Shown piece after piece: positions 48,841-61,135 of a stretch of 64,000 nucleotides of DNA (position 1 is its first letter; each line of letters starts with the position of its first letter). Source of the stretch: Silurus meridionalis (lineage: Eukaryota > Chordata > Actinopteri > Siluriformes > Siluridae); contig NC_060906.1 in assembly GCF_014805685.1 (NCBI RefSeq), positions 19,942,164 to 20,006,163 of the forward strand, in the 5' to 3' direction. The position numbers and the translations under genes were made by a program. The notes beneath the pieces were generated by a model. The model saw nothing but the letters and a program-made list of their open reading frames with translations. It was not told the origin of the DNA and did not search any database.

Positions 48841-48888
<48 letters not shown>
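48841..48888. repeat. (GT)n microsatellite
   Basis: 24 GT units. A shorter GT run lies at 48,455-48,479 and (CT)n at about 48,216-48,233. Confidence 0.97.
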
Positions 48889-48891
<3 letters not shown>

Positions 48892-48961
48892 TGTAGAACA
48901 AGACTTTGAAAATAAGTAAGTTCCTACCTTAGATCACATAATCAGAAACAAACATGTAGCT

Positions 48962-49073
48962 GAGAAGAGAAGAGAAGAGAAGAGAAAGGAAAGGAAAGGA
49001 AGAGATAGAATGGGACAAGAAGAGAAGAGAAGAGAAGAGAAGAGAAGAGAGAAGAGAAGAGAAGAGAAGAGAA
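48962..49073. repeat. (AGAAG)n purine minisatellite
   Basis: Imperfect AGAAG/AAGG pentamers for over 100 bases, all purine on the plus strand. The Ser-Leu-Phe frames on the other strand are artefacts. Confidence 0.95.
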
Positions 49074-49239
49074 AAAATGAAGGCGAAATGAGCAAATAAG
49101 ACTAATGACAAAAAAAGATGAAGAGAATATGTGACTATGCAAACAATGCTGAGACAAATCAGATTATGACACTAATACAAAGATATAGATTAAGATAAAC
49201 TAACAAAAAGCAATAAATGACTTAAAATGAACAAAATAA

Positions 49240-49930
49240 CTCATGCCAGTTAGGTTCAAACAGAAATGGCCACGTCAACCAGCTGAATCCCCCTTCGCAC
49301 CAACATGTACCCTTCTCCTGGCTGCAGCCGTGGGGGAAATAAACAAGAGGAGATTCGTTTTTCCCTTGGCTGTTATCACGCCGATGCATTTCAGTCCCTG
49401 GCTCAGTTCCCTACATAGCTTATGGTTAAGGAGGTTCTTTCATCTCAGCAGTGCCTGTAGCGCCAGAGCCATGGCTAACTCAGTGAGCCAGCGGGACAAG
49501 CCTGTGCTGGCATGCAGCAAAACCTGATACGATCAGGGCCTTATTTCATTTCACAGGGGCTCCAGCGGGGACAAAGGAGGGTACTTGTGATACCATGGTG
49601 TCCATAACCTCTCGGAGATAAACCTATGTACTGCAATGACGTGTTATTATTAGCATGACGCAGCATTTTCCGTTTGTGGTGATCTTAAAAACTGAGCCGT
49701 ATTTCAGTGCAGAGAACAGGCTAGGACTGCCGTAGGCAAAGCTAAACCGGTTTTGATTTGTCGAGAGATGTCATACAGAGGAGAAGCCAGGTGAAACTGC
49801 CAACGATCAACTCTCCAGCCGTGAGAGAGTACAGCATACGTACGTGATTCTAAAGGCGAGGTCTGGCTTGTGTTTGCTGCACAGGGGAAAATAGTATCCA
49901 CAGCAAAGCGGCGGCATATGGCCCAGTCAT
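49240..49930. promoter_or_regulatory. Candidate intronic conserved block
   Basis: About 700 bases, repeat-free, mixed composition, with open but domain-less frames on both strands (up to 94 codons). No splice-bounded exon is convincing. Confidence 0.3.
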
Positions 49931-50079
49931 GGTCAGCACGCGGCATTTATCACATCAAGACAGATCAAAATCAGCGCCAGTGAAAGAGACAGACAGTTTT
50001 GAGTGAGGGAGGGGGGGAAAAATAAAACAGCCATAAAAATAAAAAAAAGCGTATGAGAACTTTGGTGTTTAAAAGCGGT

Positions 50080-51390
50080 TGCGTTTTTATAATGCCACCC
50101 AGAATGCAACGACAATAACGGTGGCGAGCAAAGCCGCTGAAACTGAGCTTACGTTCTGGCTGGTAAACGCTCAAGCCGACACCACACTTTACCACTGAAT
50201 TAAGCTCGGGCAACGAGATCTCGCTGTAGACGTGAGACGTTGTAATGTCTGCGGAGGCAAACTGTTTGCTTTAAACAGCCGCAGCATCAGATCTCGCTTT
50301 ACTACTTCAGCTCGGCTAGTTTTCTGCTCGAAAAAAGGTGTTCATCTGAGTGCTGATGGACGGAGGGCTAAACCTTTGGGAGCGGGAAAAAAAGAAGGGA
50401 GGAGTGTTTTCACAAGGAGCTCACAAGGAGAGTGTGTTTGTGCGTGTCTCTCTTAGAACGTACAGCACCCTGCACTTTCACCTTAATACCTTCCCGAGAG
50501 GACGCAAGCGAGCGCGACAGACTCAGAATGCGGGAAAAAAGTGCGAGGCTCTGTAAATACGTGGTTATAATACACTAGGAAAACATTGTTTCAATGAAGT
50601 GATATGACGTGCTGTGTCTTAATGGAACATGACCCATGTAATGTAGAGGTCATCGTGTAATCAAGGAGCAGGAGAAGAAGAAAAAAATGCGTAAAGGAGC
50701 AGAAAATCGCACAGGCTTAAACGCGCTCCAGAAGCGGAGAGGGGTCTCATCTGGGCGTCAGCGTTGCGGTTAGCTCTGAGAGACACGATGAGAACGAGCT
50801 GTTGCTGACAGATCTGATGGGACATGATTCCTCACATGCTGAAAACTATAACCAGAGCAATGATGTTTTTAATAATTGTAATAAAAACTTAGTCTCTGTT
50901 TTCCAAACTTGTGCCACAGCCAGGCAGCTTCGCACAAAATGTGAGAGAACGTTAGGCAAGTCCAGAGAGAGAGAGGGTGGGGGGGACAGCGCGAGGGCTG
51001 AAAAGCGAGAGGGACCAAAAGGAAAACATCTGGTGAACACCGTCAGCACATGCTGAAATTTAGCGGCGGCGCTTGCAGCCTAAATTAGTGGCGAGTTTTA
51101 TTCCCTGCTGTGGTAGGAAAAATATCAAATCGGTTGCCATATGACTACCATAAAGCGGTATGTGGAGCGTTTGATGCCTTCATGTGGGAGACTTTAACTC
51201 CTTGCAGGGCGGCGAGTGGAAAGCACATGGCGTGTCGCTCTTTTCTGCCGCACTTTAACCGATCCAGCATGGAGCTGGGTTCGAAAAACCAATCAGCCTT
51301 CCTTGGGGTGGTCTGGGCCAGAACTGATAACCACACCTCCAATCCCAAGCCCATGAGCCTTTTCCAAAGCAAAAGCCCTGGAGGGTAGAA
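50080..51390. promoter_or_regulatory. CpG-richer intronic region, possible alternative promoter
   Basis: CpG is noticeably more frequent than elsewhere in the intron (CAACGACAATAACGGTGGCG, GAGAGGACGCAAGCGAGCGC, TTTAGCGGCGGCGC), with no microsatellite. An internal promoter or enhancer cluster is possible. No exon identified. Confidence 0.25.
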
Positions 51391-52859
51391 AGTTATTGGA
51401 TTGTAACCTGTTCTCATTGACAAGGTAGATTTGTCTATAGTATGTGTGTTTTTTTTTTTTGTAAACAAAACCAACTAATAATAAAAAAAAAAAATTAAAT
51501 AAACCGCTAATTTGTTTCCAGCAAAGCCATTGTTAAGATTATGGCAAAATATTTCCCACAGCAGAAATGCTGCAGTTCAACTTTGTCCATAGCTGTTGAA
51601 TAGTTTTCAAAAGTTTTCAATAGGTTTTTGTCAGTAATATGTGTTCTTCAATGTAGAGTCACATACATTTGTTTTGTCAAAACAATAATTGATAATTAGG
51701 GTCTAATTATTTCTATAACAATGTTATAAATTAATTGAATGAATAAATTATTTGTCAGGTCAAATAATTCAAAAATATTAAATATCACAAATGGGACTCT
51801 TTCCAATAGGAATTGTTTTTGCACACGGACATCAACAAAACCTTTATTGAATTATTGATAGTATGTTAAAAGAAACTACCTCAGAACAGAGATTGTCAGA
51901 TGTTTCTGCACATGTGTGTCACCATAAAGACTTTTCCTGTTTAACAGCTGCAGCATTGCATCTATGTTGAAAACTGATGCATATTCACTTGGGTTGTTCT
52001 TATTTGGGGGATTGTCTTAGCGTACACTATATATGTACTAAACACAGAGATTAGAATGACTGACTATGCATTTCGTTTAAAGCCATACACGTAATGCTAA
52101 CGATCAATACAGAGTCATTCATCTACATTTTCTAAAAATCAAATATGGACACACGAGTGGTGCATATGACGGCATACACGTTGATATAATTCTATATGAT
52201 GCATTGCAACTATTAATCTCGTCATTTTTATGCATAATGAAATCAATACCAAAGAGTCCCACGTTGTCTAGCGCATCATGAGTCCTGCCTGGATTTTTGA
52301 TCCCCTTTAATAAATGACTCACAACAGATGGATTGTCAGCTTCATAAGTTATAATATGTGTGTGTGTGCAGTTCACATCTGATCACAATGGCGTTATCAA
52401 ACTTGAAACTGTGATATTGGTGATACATAACATACCAAACCCTGCTTCTATATTCCACAATTTACAGTAACTTATGCATTGTGAACATTCCTAGAAAACT
52501 ATAATGCCTTTTTTAAAATAAATAATAATGTTATGAATGCATTCATTTGTTCCAACCTGGTTTACCCAAATGAAGACGTTTCAACCAAAAACTATTGAAC
52601 CTTACCAAAGACAAACATGATATCAAGGTGTACATCAGCCCTTTTATAGTCAGTTCTGTACAGAGGGTACGGAGGACACACAGATACGATTTACTCATCC
52701 TGTGTACTCTGAGTGACAGTGTGAGAAAATGGTTTTCATATCCGCTAACAATCTCTCGCCACTAACTAACTGTCACAAACGCATACACACACCTATCATC
52801 TTCGCACAAACAGACACACACACACACAAACACAAAATGCCACTGTAACCTCTAATCAC

Positions 52860-53340
52860 AACCCCAAAGGCTGGACATCAAATGCGGCGGAGTCAAAACT
52901 AGATGATCAGAGGTAATTAACGCAGTTTCATATGCAAATTTAATTAATGCAGAACTACAAAGTCATTATGCAAATGTCGTTTTCCTTGAGCCCCTGCGCA
53001 AATATTCATCGCTCGGAAACAGGGATCAGTCTCGCCATCTTTCGAAAATCTCTCCTCTCAGACGCACAAACAAACACACACACGCACGCACACACACACA
53101 AGACGCACACTCACACCTCTCTCTTCAGGGATGACATATAAATGCGCAAGAAGTTCTTTCAAACTTGAGATGTTGTTTTTTTTATTTTTTATATATTTGG
53201 CACAGGACCAGGCTCTCGCTATCAGAGCAGGCAGCTGAGAGACTGGCTGAGATGATTTGGCACTGAAGCGAGACAATGAGACTGTTAGACCGGGACCGTA
53301 TGAATATGCATGACACTGATTACTTTCCATGATTAAAGAC
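52860..53340. promoter_or_regulatory. Candidate intronic enhancer with paired octamers
   Basis: Two perfect ATGCAAAT octamers (52,932-52,939 and 52,968-52,975), interleaved with GGTAATTAACG and TTTAATTAATGC homeodomain-like cores, then AAATATTCATCG. Repeat-free except for a short CA run. Confidence 0.35.
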
Positions 53341-55429
53341 TACTCTAATATTTAAATGAGAGCACGCTCGGTGATTAGATGAACACTGCAAAGGGCCAGC
53401 ATGCAAGGACGTGTGCTTGCTTAGGCAGATTAAAAAAAACAGAAAAAAAAACAATGCAGACCGTAAGATGGTAGGTGTCGTGTGCAGTTTTGCAAACGAG
53501 GACAAAATTGATGCCGTTTGTATTTCGCAGAAGAACAGAACAGGTAGCGCCTTATATGAGAAACACGCCGTAATCAAGAGCAGTGGTTTACAGTTATACC
53601 GTGACACTCCTTTCTTGTTTACAATCCCACATATCTGACACACTCAAATACATGTTGTATAGGAAACACAGACCACCATCTGCAACCGTGAAACAAAAGG
53701 TCTTTTGGAGAGCTCTTGATCAAGCTTTGGGCCTTGCAAGGCGAACGTTTAGACAAGAAGAAACCTCAAAGGTTTTGACGAACCGTTCTCACTCACCAAT
53801 GATTACGCTCACATCTGGAAGCTGTGTCATGCGCCACGGCAAGAGCGCTGCACTGATTCGACTGAAATTTGTCATTTTTAAAGAGTGCTTCATTTGTGCA
53901 CCTTGAAAACCTAAGAACGGGAAATATTTCCGCCATTTCACCGAAGATGTGTCGTTTGATAAATTTGCTAGTTCGAACAAAATAGACAATGCGGATTCGA
54001 TTTTCTTAATTTAGTAGTGAAAAGTCAAAGCTATCATCTGAGGTGCATGCAGGGACTCCTGTAGCTGTGAAATACATTTCCAATCAATACAGACATTCCC
54101 CTTTGTGAAAATAATCCAGCTATTTGAATATTAATCTCATTAATTCCATGTGTACAATAAAATTTCGCCTGTTTATTACAGTTTTTGAGCTTTATATTAT
54201 TATTATTCCTAAACTAAAAAAAAATGGATTGAAGTTAACTTGTTTTTGAGTTACGGATTGTTACATTTGAAGCTTAAGGTCAAATCAAACAGGTTAATAA
54301 GTCAATAATAAATATAAAAGCTTGGCATGACATCTAGCACTGTATATAAGAAAGAAAAAAACAGACTTCCTGAATACACTTGACTGGCACCCACTTGATC
54401 TGCAAACCACTGGTGTAGCACATACGTCTCGCTTATAATGTATTAATGCAACACTCTATGAAATGTCTATATATATTTACAAACCAATACATGATCAGTG
54501 ATCTGATCATTTTAGTTTTGTTACATTTACAGATTTAAACCCGACAATGACTGAATCTGTTAGAATTGACAGCTGTTTCAATACAATACACTACTACACA
54601 ATGTGATTCAGTGTTGTATAAATAGTCTTATTTTAGTTCTTTGATAGCTTTGAGTGTGAGGTCATGCCACCGAAATTGAAACCGACAGGCAGTGACAAAA
54701 AAAAACGTGGCGGTAAGAAAAACAGTAAAAACACTTACAGTATTTTAGCAAACGTTAGATTTTTTTAAATAAGAGTATATTAGTAAAATTGCTAGAAATA
54801 TGAATAAAAAGGTGTGGTCAGAAAAATAAATATTTTGAATAGCATTTTGCATGTAACCAAACAAATGTATGTAAATTACTAAAGAATTGGGAAAAGCCAA
54901 CAATTTAGACAAATTTTGCTTGTTGTTTTGGTGAAACTTTTCAGATAACCTAAAGACTAAAAGACAAGGTGTTGCTAATAGTTGCATAAAAAGCTAGTTA
55001 ATGCTAGCTAGCTAATATGAGTTAGCAAACTGAAGACATCTCAGTGGCTACAGTGACTTCACCAGGCCCGATATACAAAAGTAAGATTGAAAGGAAGATG
55101 ATAAGAAACATAGTGATGGAAAATTAAATGGATAAAAAAGGTGAATAAAATATTGCTCTTGGACTGGTTAGTTTATTTGAACAAAGCGAAACTTTGACCA
55201 TAAAATTTGCCTTTATTCCTACATGTTTGGTTCCTCTTTTGCAAAAGAAAGCTAGCAAAGGTTAAATGCTGGCCTAGAAATGCTAGCCTACCAAATCCTT
55301 TATCCTAAATCATCTAGCTGTAAATGTCTGGTGTGATTGCTTTTTGAGATTTTTGGAAGTAAGTTTCTGCACTAATATTACAAGGGCAGTCCATCTTTTT
55401 TTTTCTTTTTTACAAAAATTCAGTGGCAC

Positions 55430-55720
55430 TGATCCTTATGCTCGAGGTCAGGGATAACTTCCTCATGCTTGAGCCAGGCCATGCTGTCAAACTGTCCCAG
55501 CGGGAGCATGATGCTGGGGGAAAATGAGTTCAAATGACAGCCAAGGCTGCAATCGAGTTCAAACGTCTGCCAGTTTGCCAGGATTGGCCCTGTGGGACTG
55601 CCGTGGACAGAGGGACGTCCTGTATCTCTACACACTCAGTCCATTCTCAGCAGGAAAGGTTATGGACAGAAATGAAGGCCACTTCCCCCTTTTATTTTTT
55701 TCTGGTGCCAATCTTTTTAT
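55430..55720. promoter_or_regulatory. Candidate intronic conserved block
   Basis: GC-richer, repeat-free island in an AT-rich region, open in two plus frames and one minus frame (71-73 codons) with no domain recognised. Confidence 0.22.
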
Positions 55721-57098
55721 GCCTATGGCAAAGTACGGTCAGTAGATAAACGTAGTGAGTAGTCTGGCATCGAATGACTAGATGTTCTCAGTCATTGTTG
55801 GATGCGAGCGGTTTAACATTGTGTACTCATTAAACTCTAACCTTCTTTAATCAAACGTTCCTCCTGACCAAAGATACACATAAAGCTTTACAGTCTTTAA
55901 TTTGATTAGCAAAGTTTTCATGCTGTGGGAAAATGCAGTTTTGCCCCCCAGCTCCTCTCTACCCTACATGTCAACAGACAGCCTTCATTTCCCTAGTCGC
56001 TTCCAAGAAAAGAATAAAAAATGTCCTGATGTGTTTTAGAAAATAATCAACAACCGGTTTCTAACAGTAACTCTGCTTTACATCATGCTAATACCACCCT
56101 GAAGCACATCCCAGTGCTAACTCCCTCCCACACCACAAAAATTACAACAACCACATTACTTTTTATCTATTTACAGGTACATCTGTCCACAAAACAAGCA
56201 AGTTCCTCTAATTGTTCATGTTATAACATCTACAGCCATTTCCCTTTACCAGCTTGCTACCATTGTTAACAAGTAACCAAAAAGCATAAAGACTTTCCTG
56301 TGGTGGAAAACTAACCGAATGTTACAAAGTGCTGACACTGGAGACTCCTTCCATAAATACTTAATAAATGTGTATTTAAGAAAGTTTCATATTGGTTATA
56401 CTCTTACCATTTAAATAATCTGTTTAGTATTAGTCTTAGACTACTGTTACGTGTCTGCGCTTTAAATCCTTTGATTTTTGCTGTTGCTAAATAAACTATT
56501 AAAACGAGAGAACAAATATAAACTTGCGATTCGTCTTGCAGACAATACAACTGTCTGAGGAATTGTGAGTCTATAAGTCTATGTCCATGACTACAATGAA
56601 TAACAGTAAATGTAGCTACATTGGTGCATAAACTGATAATAATATAGTCAAATTCTCACTATTGTGATTATTTCACTAGGCATATCCAGATCAATATACC
56701 AATTCCATACATATCTGATCAAAGAGAGGGAAATTACGTTTATAATCTTGGCATGATTCAGTATGAAGGCAATCTATAATGCAGTATTTATTCTGATGTG
56801 ACTTTTTCATAGAAGGTTTAGAACCTAAATACCTGCACAAGATTCCTGCAAGAGCAAATAAAACTTAAATATGACATTATAAAATCCATTAATGTCTAGA
56901 GCTAAGTTCTTCCACAATATAAGATGAGTGTATATAAAATTAGAAATGAGAAAATATAACTAACGGCGATAAGGACTGAACAATAACAATGAATTTGTTC
57001 TGCATAAGCATATGAACTGGAAATAATTTGAAAAGAATAATAAGTGTGTTAATGATGTGATAATCACAGCCATAACTGAAGCAGCTTATAAAATGTAT

Positions 57099-57100
<2 letters not shown>

Positions 57101-57130
<30 letters not shown>
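57101..57130. repeat. (GT)n microsatellite
   Basis: 15 GT units. Confidence 0.95.
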
Positions 57131-57131
<1 letters not shown>

Positions 57132-57529
57132 GCTTGAAACAACTCATTGTCTACAAAATCCACTGATATCTGAGAGTCATCCAATCAAATAATATCCTAA
57201 AAATAAAAACAATCACCATAAAATGACTTTTTATAAAGTGGCACGGCCACTCTGTGAATTCTGATACCTAGAATTTCATGAAAACAGCATTTTTTTCTAT
57301 ATTGCAAATGGAAATCTGAAAATGATCAAACAGATGCACTGTAAGATGAATCTCTTTAACTCTCAGACGTTGTAGTTTCTTACTATACATTACATATTAT
57401 GGTCCTTGTGTTATCTTGGTTTAAATTTTTTACCAGACTATGCAGTCACGTTCGCTGTGTCCAATCCTACAATAAAGTCGCTCTAACTTGTATTGAAAGG
57501 CAATTATTCAAGAATCGTTCTAATTAGGG

Positions 57530-57910
57530 ATTGTAAGATTCACAGATTCGGTGCATCGGCGTTAAAAAATGTAACGAATTAAAAAAGTGTTCATCGGATA
57601 CATGATACGCAATGCATCTTTTTTTAACATATTTGCATCGGTAAAAAACTATTTATTTATATATAATTATCAGTAGATGCACTATGCTTTTATTATTTAG
57701 AAAGTGACCAATATTTTGCACGTTCTCTCAGTACCACTGCTGAATATGACGCACCACAACACTAGAGACCGAATATAGATTAACATGGCAGAGGTAGAGT
57801 GTTGCGTTGAATCAAATAGAAATCGTATCGCAATGCTTTATATGTATATTTAATGTATCGTATCGTATCGTTGGAAATGCATCGAGATGGGAATCGCATC
57901 CGCCTCACTT
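57530..57910. mobile_element. Possible hAT-type non-autonomous element
   Basis: It starts TAGGGATTGTAAGATTCACAG and has repeated GCATCG/CGATGC text (GGTGCATCGGCG, ACGCAATGCATC, TCGTATCGCAATGC, AATGCATCGAGATGGG). This resembles the subterminal repeats of fish hAT elements. No transposase frame. Confidence 0.4.
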
Positions 57911-58936
57911 ATGAAGATGCACTTCCCTATTTCTCATTAGTGTCATGAAGATCAGAAAACGGACAATTGCGCGTGAGTTGGAAGAAATAAGATTAGCCTT
58001 TTCTGTCCATTAGACATTTTTTGGTCATTGCCACTACTGTATACTTAGCCGTCCCATCATTTTTGCGTGACACCGTGCCTTCCTGTTTTTTAGATGGGGA
58101 GTTAGGCAGATTTTTCTTTCATGCTCTTTTTTAGATGGGGATTTAGGCAGCAGTCGATTGCTGCCATTGGTTGTCGTTGGACTGAATCCAGCAATGAGCA
58201 TAACATTATGAGTTCTAAGTCCGCTGATCTCAACTTTTAATTAATTTGGGATGTTTTTTTTTTTTACACTGTTACAGATTTAACAAACTACATATTTGTG
58301 CTTGATAAAAGTGAGACAACTGCATGCAAAGGTGTTAGGACTATGTGAGTGAGTGTGGTATGTCGGGTGTGTGAGCAGGTTTTAAACTATTAGGTTTCTG
58401 AGAAGCAAATAAACCCCATTTTTTTTTCTTTGTTGGGCAAGCGTTTAGCTGGTACCCGTAAAGACGAGTTTTTCTTTTTCTTTCTGAACATCCAGCAATA
58501 TTCACCTGAAAAGGTCCAAATATTCACTTTGGTGTAGTGAGTATGTGTGAACTGAACTACCTCAATGGAAATCCCCCTCGACAATCTCAGATGTAGTGTG
58601 TGTATCTGCACGTGTGTGCATGTGTGTGTTTAATGTACTGTACGTTAGCTGCTGCTGTGCTCATGCTGATTGTGTTAAACATGTTGTCCTGCAGCTTTGC
58701 TTTCTTTTGCGTCCCACTAAACAGTAAAAAACTTTATTAATAATACCTTCCTATTTCTAAGAAGTCATTGTATTTTAATAAGCTTCCTTAACCTTTTTTT
58801 TTCCTGTGATATATTAAATCCCCCCAACATGTAGAGTTTTTTTTTTTTTTTTTAAGAAAATTGGTTTCAGCTGGCAAAGTGCTTCGGGCTGAAAAAAAGG
58901 ATGTTTTATTACGAGAATGAAGGAAAGAACGAGCGA

Positions 58937-59015
<79 letters not shown>

Positions 59016-60455
59016 TAAGAACGGTGTTTTATCGTATGCATTCTTAGTTGTGTTTCACGCACTTGCTTGATGTCATCTTCCTTGACCAAACTTCATTCCA
59101 ACACAGAAGGACATAAGAACGGGTTAAAACACCTGGAAATGTTTTTTTTTTATCCTATTAAAGTACTGAGAACCCATCAAGTGGTGACTTGCTAATGAGA
59201 CCAAATTGAAACAACAACCCAACGTTGGCAGTGACTTCTGTAGCGAAGTGTACGCTTTCATTTCCTCTAACAAAGCCATTTATTAAAACCTGATACCCCC
59301 CAAAAAATAACCTGTTCTCTTAAAAAAAAAAAAAAAGCTTAGAAAAGAAAATGCCACATGAATTTAAACAAGGAAGAATGATTTGTCTGGATTTCATTCA
59401 ATTTCATACTAATACTAATAAACTGCATGAAATGACACCAACACTAACCCCAACTTTACCTTTTGTAGCTTTTCATATCAATGTATTTCTTAGTGTGAAC
59501 CCATGTTAGGGAAAAAGATATAATACATCGGTTTATTATCTACTCATTCGCCCCAAGCAGCGCCTAATATTTACGTCTGATTGATCGGATTAGATAACAG
59601 CTAGCTGGCAATGACCTCCTGACTAAACTTCAAGTTTACATTAAATTGAATCTTGTCTTATACTTTTCCATGTTTGCTCATCTTTTGTTCAATCTAAAGG
59701 TGTTTTCACACATTTTTTTTAAATAAGAGCATTCACATTACCGTAACCTTTATATCAGACCGAATGTGGTGTTTATCAATAAAATATTTCCACTGCCTTT
59801 TGTATATTCAAAGGTTCCATCAACTTTCTGAAAAGCATTGAGATTTTCACTTCTTGGCCAATCAGGTTACAGACTGAAAAGCAAACGAGGAAAAACAATC
59901 ATGGAAGACAATGTTCTTGTTGAGTTATGACATGACATTCAAATGAGAATGTTTCTATTTTTAGGACTGGTATGTAAAGTGATGTTAGGTGACATTCCCT
60001 TTATAATCAAGCTGCCTACAGTCAAGTCATTGAAGGCCTCATTTATATTTACTCACTTAACAGATACCTTTCTTTAAACCAACATTCCAAGTAGTACAAA
60101 ATGGCACTTTTCCTGCCTCCAAATCAGGAATGAAGCCAAATGTTTGGATATCATAATAATTGTAACCTACACAGCAAGTTAGTTAAGATAGTTAGCGGGT
60201 TAATAGTCGCTAGGGCGTTGTGACAGTTATAGCATGCATCTCGGAAAGTGAGAAAACACGTTTACAAGGTAAAATGGCAAGAACATTCTTCCTAGAAATG
60301 TAATTTTGCCCTTTAGCCAGAGTCTGTTCGAGAGAGGAAGATAAAGAATGGGGGGGGGAGGAATTAAAAGTCATCTGACAACTGCCGTGCATTTATGCAT
60401 TAATCCCCCCTGCCACTGAAGCTAAAGGAAAAAAATCGTTGAAGATTATATATAT

Positions 60456-60458
<3 letters not shown>
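57911..60458. other. Intron 2 5' part, nothing recognised apart from (GAAA)n
   Basis: AT-rich. A short direct repeat TTTTTTAGATGGGGA-TTAGGCAG occurs at about 58,089 and 58,127. Otherwise no exon, repeat or motif cluster. Confidence 0.4.
58934..59014. repeat. (GAAA)n microsatellite
   Basis: 20 GAAA units. Same motif as 26,432-26,520. Confidence 0.97.

Positions 60459-60503
<45 letters not shown>
60459..60503. repeat. (CA)n microsatellite near exon 2 donor
   Basis: 22 CA units, 260 bases inside intron 2 from the exon 2 donor. On the transcript strand it reads (GU)n. Confidence 0.97.
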
Positions 60504-60506
<3 letters not shown>

Positions 60507-60761
60507 ATAAACAGGTAAGGAGTGTCTATGCGTTTGTGTGGGTGTGTATGTGAGAGTAATTAAGCACAGTTGCGCTGCCAAAACCCAACACACACCCTGA
60601 CCCTTAAGTACTTCCTGGTTGTTCTCTGCTAAGCTCCGCCTCTCCACACACCTACACATAAATGAATGCGTGAACATGTATTTTTTTTTTTTTTGGACGG
60701 TCCAACGTACACATCAATCACGTTTCACTTTAAATCTACCCCCTCCCCTTCACCCTCGTAC

Positions 60762-61130
60762 CTGTTGGTACACTCTCTTGCTTAGGGCAGATTCCTCTGG
60801 CGGGCGTTAGACGCTTTTCTTCCTCCTCTTCCTCGCCCGGTGTGACCTGGATGCCGATCTCCACAGGGCGGGGTCTCCTGGTGAGTTCAGCCCGCAGAGC
60901 ATGCGGAGATGACGACGTGGCACCTCCATCACCCGGTTTCTCGTAGCAGGCTCCAGCCCCACGGCACAGCCTCCGCTTGTGCTCGATAAAGGCCAAGATG
61001 TCTCCTAGAGGGAAGTTGGTCTGACACTGGCCGCAGGTCAGCAGGTCTCTCTCTCCGGCATTGCCCATTGGACTGGGAGTACAGACCCCTGGTGAACGAG
61101 GCTCCACCCCCATTTCATGGTTGGCCTCTG
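60762..61130 (-). CDS. bcl11b: bcl11b exon 2 (N-terminal CCHC finger)
   Basis: This internal exon carries the N-terminal CCHC zinc finger of BCL11B. In BCL11 family proteins this finger is reported to mediate self-association. With the middle of three possible acceptors, the exon starts with the last two bases of a Pro codon (reading P-E-A-N-H; human has P-E-A-D-H). It then has 122 full codons and ends with one base of Gly at CAACAG|GTACGA (donor GT at 60,761-60,760). Finger ligands are C32, C35, H50 and C55 within DLLTCGQC...FIEHKRRLC. The family motif [10 protein letters not shown] follows near residue 88, then a Glu run, then GICPKQE just before the donor. Phase agrees with the last exon, giving ...[10 protein letters not shown]. 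The segment before the finger lacks the acidic stretch I recall from mammals. The ATG codons upstream in this frame are intronic; the true start should be in exon 1, outside the window. Confidence 0.93.
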
Positions 61131-61135
61131 CTGCT
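61127..61135 (-). other. Triple in-frame splice acceptor of bcl11b exon 2
   Basis: On the minus strand a pyrimidine-rich tract (ctctttcttttaacccc) is followed by TAGCAGCAG. AG dinucleotides at 61,135-61,134, 61,132-61,131 and 61,129-61,128 are each three bases apart, so all three could be used without a frameshift. They would give P-A-E-A, P-E-A or Q-A at the junction if exon 1 ends in C, as in mammals. The middle one best matches human P-E-A-D-H. Confidence 0.7.

Larger units (their letters stand above)
42007..60761 (-). other. bcl11b intron 2 (18.8 kb)
   Basis: The intron runs from donor GTACGA (60,761 downward) to acceptor TTGCAG (42,007) on the minus strand, phase 1. Mammals have an alternatively used exon 3 in this interval, and I could not find a convincing counterpart. 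The intron is dense in (GT)n arrays. Between them are repeat-poor, balanced-composition blocks listed separately. Apart from those and one SINE at 46.5 kb, I see no gene in 45,202-46,465, 46,750-47,980, 53,340-55,430 or 55,720-57,100. Confidence 0.85.
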
